DNA of 24,272 nucleotides. It comes from CAYSLC01 sp964431545. GTDB lineage: Bacteria; Desulfobacterota; Desulfobacteria; Desulfobacterales; JAABSP01. The notes under the pieces are model-generated. The model had not been told where the DNA came from and ran no database searches. It worked only from the letters and a program-made list of their open reading frames with translations. This document shows, one piece after another, positions 21,601-24,272 of the stretch (position 1 is its first letter; every line of letters starts with the position of its first letter). Where the stretch lies: positions 1 through 24,272 of the forward strand of contig CAYSLC010000065.1 of the NCBI GenBank assembly GCA_964431545.1. The letters are read 5' to 3'. A program made the position numbers and the translations under genes.

Positions 21601-23622
21601 ATGCCGTCGTATCCGAATCTGTTGTCACCCCTCGATCTGGGATTCACCACCCTCAAGAACCGGTCCCTCATGGGCTCCATGCACACGGGGCTGGAGGACC
21701 GGGCCGGGGACTATCCGAAGCTGGCCGCCTACTTTGCCGAACGGGCCCGGGGCGGCGTCGGGCTCATGGTCACGGGGGGCATCGCCCCCAACATCGAGGG
21801 GTGGCTGGCCCCGTTTTCATCGAAACTGACCGGACGGCGGGAGGTGGCCCGCCACCGGATCGTCACCGACGCGGTCCATGAAGAGGGCGGGGTGATCTGC
21901 ATGCAGATCCTCCACGCGGGCCGGTACGGATACCATCCCTTTTGCGTGGCGCCGTCCCGGATCAAGTCCCCCATCTCCCCTTTCAAGCCCTGGCCCCTTC
22001 CCGGATGGGCCGTAAATCGCCAGGTCCGGGCCTTTGTCCGGTGCGCGGAGCTGGCAAGGGAGGCGGGCTACGACGGCGTGGAGGTGATGGGGTCCGAGGG
22101 GTATCTCATCAACCAGTTCCTGGTTCCCCGGACCAATCGCCGCACCGACAAGTGGGGCGGGTCCCTGGAGAACCGGCTCCGGTTTCCGGTCTCCATCCTC
22201 AAGGGGATCCGGGAGGCGGTGGGGCGGGACTTCATCATCATCTACCGACTCTCCATGCTCGATCTGGTGGCGGAGGGGAGTCTCTGGGAGGACGTCGTGG
22301 CCCTGGCCAAGGCGGTGGAGGCGGCCGGCGCCGACATCATCAACACCGGCATCGGGTGGCACGAGGCCCGCATCCCCACCATCGCGGCCACGGTGCCGCG
22401 CGGGGCGTTCTCCTGGGTGACCCGGCGGCTCAAGGGGGAGGTCGGCCTGCCCCTGGTGGCGGTCAACCGGATCAACACGCCGGAGACGGCCGAGAAGGTC
22501 CTGGCCGACGGGGACGCGGACATGGTCTCCATGGCCCGGCCCCTGCTGGCGGATCCCGATTTCATGGTCAAGGCCGGAGAGGGCCGGGCGGACGAGATCA
22601 ACACCTGCATCGCCTGCAACCAGGCCTGCCTGGACCACGTCTTCTCCCGGAAGCGGGCCACTTGTCTGGTCAACCCACGGGCCTGTTACGAGACGGAGCT
22701 GGTCTATGAACCGGCCGACGCGCGGCGAAAGATCGCCGTGGTGGGGGCCGGGCCGGCCGGGCTGGCCGCTGCGTCGGTGGCGGCGGAACGGGGTCATGGG
22801 GTAACCCTCTTCGAGGCGTCCGGCGAGATCGGCGGGCAGTTCAACATGGCCAAGCGGATTCCGGGCAAGGAGGAGTTTCACGAAACCCTCCGGTACTTCG
22901 GAAACCGGCTGGAGGCGGCCGGCGTCGCCCCGCGGCTGAACCATGAAGTCACGGCGGCCGAGTTCGCGGGCGGCGGGTTCGACGCGGTTGTGATCGCCGC
23001 CGGCGTTCTGCCCCGGATCCCGGAGATTCCGGGCATCGACCATCCCAAGGTCCTCTCCTACACCGACGTGCTCCTCAAGGGGGCGGAGGCGGGCGAACGG
23101 GTGGCCCTCGTGGGTGCCGGCGGCATCGGGTTCGACGTGGCCGAGTACCTCTCCCACCAGGGGGAGAGCCGGGACGGGGCGGCCTTTCTGCGGGAATGGG
23201 GGGTGGATCCGACCCTGTCGACCCGGGGCGGCCTCTCCCCGGAGGGGCCGAAGCCGGTCCCGGCCGGCCGGAAGATCTATCTCCTCCAGCGCAAGGACGA
23301 GAAGCTCGGGAAGCGGCTCGGCAAGACCACCGGCTGGATCCACCGCCTGGAACTCCGCCACCGGGGCGTGGAGATGATCGGCGGGGTCCAATACAGGGCC
23401 ATCGACGACGGGGGTCTCCACATCGAGGTGGAGGGGGAATCGCGCCTGCTGGCGGTGGACACGGTGGTGATCTGCGCCGGACAGGTCTCCCGGAACGGAT
23501 TGGCGGCGGAACTGGAAAAGAGCGGGATGCCGGTGCACGTCATCGGCGGCGCGAAACTTGCCGTCGAACTGGACGCCAAACGGGCGATCATGGAGGGGTG
23601 CCGGCTGGGGGCCGGGTTGTAA
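21601..23622 (+). CDS. NADH:flavin oxidoreductase, 2,4-dienoyl-CoA reductase (FadH) type
   Basis: This 674-residue enzyme has three parts: an old-yellow-enzyme FMN barrel (1 to about 330), a 4Fe-4S site C336-x2-C339-x3-C343-x11-C355, and an FAD/NAD(P) module with GAGPAG (382-387) and a second nucleotide fold GAGGIG (505-510). Tyr168 and His254 sit where FadH has its active-site Tyr and His. The probable reaction is NAD(P)H-dependent reduction of an enoyl or dienoyl thioester, though trimethylamine dehydrogenase and bile-acid or aromatic enoate reductases share this architecture. AGGAG lies upstream of the ATG. It begins 84 bases after the broken ligase gene. Confidence 0.92.
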   Translation: MPSYPNLLSPLDLGFTTLKNRSLMGSMHTGLEDRAGDYPKLAAYFAERARGGVGLMVTGGIAPNIEGWLAPFSSKLTGRREVARHRIVTDAVHEEGGVICMQILHAGRYGYHPFCVAPSRIKSPISPFKPWPLPGWAVNRQVRAFVRCAELAREAGYDGVEVMGSEGYLINQFLVPRTNRRTDKWGGSLENRLRFPVSILKGIREAVGRDFIIIYRLSMLDLVAEGSLWEDVVALAKAVEAAGADIINTGIGWHEARIPTIAATVPRGAFSWVTRRLKGEVGLPLVAVNRINTPETAEKVLADGDADMVSMARPLLADPDFMVKAGEGRADEINTCIACNQACLDHVFSRKRATCLVNPRACYETELVYEPADARRKIAVVGAGPAGLAAASVAAERGHGVTLFEASGEIGGQFNMAKRIPGKEEFHETLRYFGNRLEAAGVAPRLNHEVTAAEFAGGGFDAVVIAAGVLPRIPEIPGIDHPKVLSYTDVLLKGAEAGERVALVGAGGIGFDVAEYLSHQGESRDGAAFLREWGVDPTLSTRGGLSPEGPKPVPAGRKIYLLQRKDEKLGKRLGKTTGWIHRLELRHRGVEMIGGVQYRAIDDGGLHIEVEGESRLLAVDTVVICAGQVSRNGLAAELEKSGMPVHVIGGAKLAVELDAKRAIMEGCRLGAGL

Positions 23623-23634
23623 AGCGGAGCGAAC

Positions 23635-24111
23635 ATGGTGGAATGTCCCAAATGCGGCTATTTTCGGAAGCCCGACGAGGCGGCGCCGTCGTGGGAGTGT
23701 CCCGCCTGCGGGATCGTCTACGAAAAGTTCAAGCACCGGAAAGAGGACGGCCCGGTGACCGATTTTTCCCGTGAATTTGAACGGCTCACGCGCAAACCAA
23801 AGGAAAACCCGAGGGGCATCAGAAGGATGATGGAATATGCCGGTCTCTTTACGGCGGTCCTGGCGCTCATCAGGGGCCTGGCGATCGGCGAGGGGCTTTT
23901 CAGCGCGCTGCTTCTGTTTCCCTTTTTCCTCTGTCTCGTGACCGTTCTCTCCATGACCTTCGGAGACGGGCTCTACATCTGGAACCGCTACCAGATGGGG
24001 TTTGAACGGTTCGACAGCGAGGCCCATCCCATCCAGGCGGGGCTCGTCTATGTCGTTTCAATAATCGGCTGCCTCTTTTTCGCCGGTTTCTTTTTTCTGG
24101 GACCGCTCTGA
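23635..24111 (+). CDS. Zinc-ribbon membrane protein of unknown function
   Basis: This predicts 158 residues. The N-terminus has two CxxC pairs, C4/C7 and C22/C25 (CPKCGY and CPACGIVYEKF), forming a cytoplasmic zinc ribbon. A charged linker (30-64) follows, then three probable membrane helices near 66-84, 88-108 and 134-156. The CPxCGIVYEK motif is common at the N-terminus of uncharacterised deltaproteobacterial membrane proteins. The gene starts 12 bases after fadH-like and may be cotranscribed. No function can be assigned. Confidence 0.85.
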   Translation: MVECPKCGYFRKPDEAAPSWECPACGIVYEKFKHRKEDGPVTDFSREFERLTRKPKENPRGIRRMMEYAGLFTAVLALIRGLAIGEGLFSALLLFPFFLCLVTVLSMTFGDGLYIWNRYQMGFERFDSEAHPIQAGLVYVVSIIGCLFFAGFFFLGPL

Positions 24112-24172
24112 ACAAGGCCGTCAAACTGCCATTTCCCATCCTTTCCACAGGATCGGGGACGAAAGGAATTCC

Positions 24173-24272
24173 ATGACGATTGAGGAGATACTCGAACATC
24201 TGAGGGATTACAGCAGTGGCATCTTCCCCCGCCAGGCGCTGGAGGAGGCGGTCGAACGAAGAAATGAAATCA
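24173..24272 (+). CDS. DUF1186-like protein, 5' end only
   Basis: The reading frame begins at ATG 24173, preceded by GAAAGGA (24161-24167), and is open to the window edge. The 33 visible residues, TIEEILEHLRDYSSGIFPRQ and then a helix ALEEAVERRNEI, resemble the start of DUF1186 proteins, which open with ILE...FPREAL...RREEI. Only this fragment is visible, so the call is tentative. The 61 bases before it contain no terminator. Confidence 0.6.
   Translation, partial: MTIEEILEHLRDYSSGIFPRQALEEAVERRNEI

Noticed and set aside
21817..24027. Long minus-strand open frame (about 736 codons)
   Set aside because: Antisense shadow of the FadH-like gene.
1..24272. CRISPR arrays, rRNA genes, tRNA genes, transposases or integrases
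   Set aside because: No regularly spaced repeats, no RNA gene sequences and no transposase or integrase domains were recognised in any frame, despite the accessory character of 9-18 kb.

Overview
The window is GC-rich bacterial chromosome from a Gram-negative organism. The gene families (hybrid kinases beside branched-chain-amino-acid-type binding proteins, a hemerythrin-like protein, an iron-sulfur flavoprotein-type reductase, a FadH-like enzyme and a rhodanese-like selenoprotein) resemble Desulfobacterota/deltaproteobacterial genomes. That placement is inference, since there is no rRNA or other marker. A run of exactly 100 Ns at 15939-16038 shows this is a scaffolded draft assembly. Layout: 1-1421 holds a small ribbon-helix-helix protein, a 61-residue HEAT-like protein with a clear terminator, and a hemerythrin-like protein. 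1441-7399 (minus) is a four-gene sensory operon of two paralogous periplasmic binding proteins, a hybrid histidine kinase and a receiver-GGDEF protein, with no permease or ATPase gene. Divergent from it, 7482-8954 encodes a one-protein version of the same idea (periplasmic SBP_bac_3 domain, membrane helix, GGDEF). Three proteins could thus link periplasmic ligands to c-di-GMP. 8991-10669 is accessory DNA: a UPF0175/DUF3368 toxin-antitoxin pair, a frameshifted CopG-type antitoxin that keeps its promoter, and an internally deleted topoisomerase IB relic. 10696-13910 carries housekeeping-type genes (NAD synthetase, glycerate 2-kinase, metallophosphoesterase). 13987-18204 is again accessory: a Uma2-family protein, an orphan antitoxin whose toxin is reduced to two codons, a rhodanese-like gene, an FMN reductase and two PIN-toxin modules (DUF6364/PIN and AbrB/VapC). 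18386-18682 contains a large hairpin element and a possible tiny membrane protein.

The most notable locus is 15550-16112. An in-frame TGA (15826-15828) sits exactly where the rhodanese active-site cysteine belongs, and homology continues beyond it. A short stem-loop follows at SECIS-like spacing. The downstream part is split by the N gap, which is flanked by a perfect 55-nt repeat and is therefore almost certainly a false join. Removing the artefact and reading TGA as selenocysteine gives a 135-residue exported rhodanese-like selenoprotein.

18683-21516 encodes a ketosynthase with an intact Cys-His-Lys-His set, translationally overlapping a second ketosynthase in which Cys and both His are replaced (Glu, Ser, Glu). 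This resembles a KS/chain-length-factor pair and is followed by a broken acyl-CoA ligase. 21601-24272 holds a FadH-type flavin/Fe-S reductase, a zinc-ribbon membrane protein and the start of a DUF1186-like gene.
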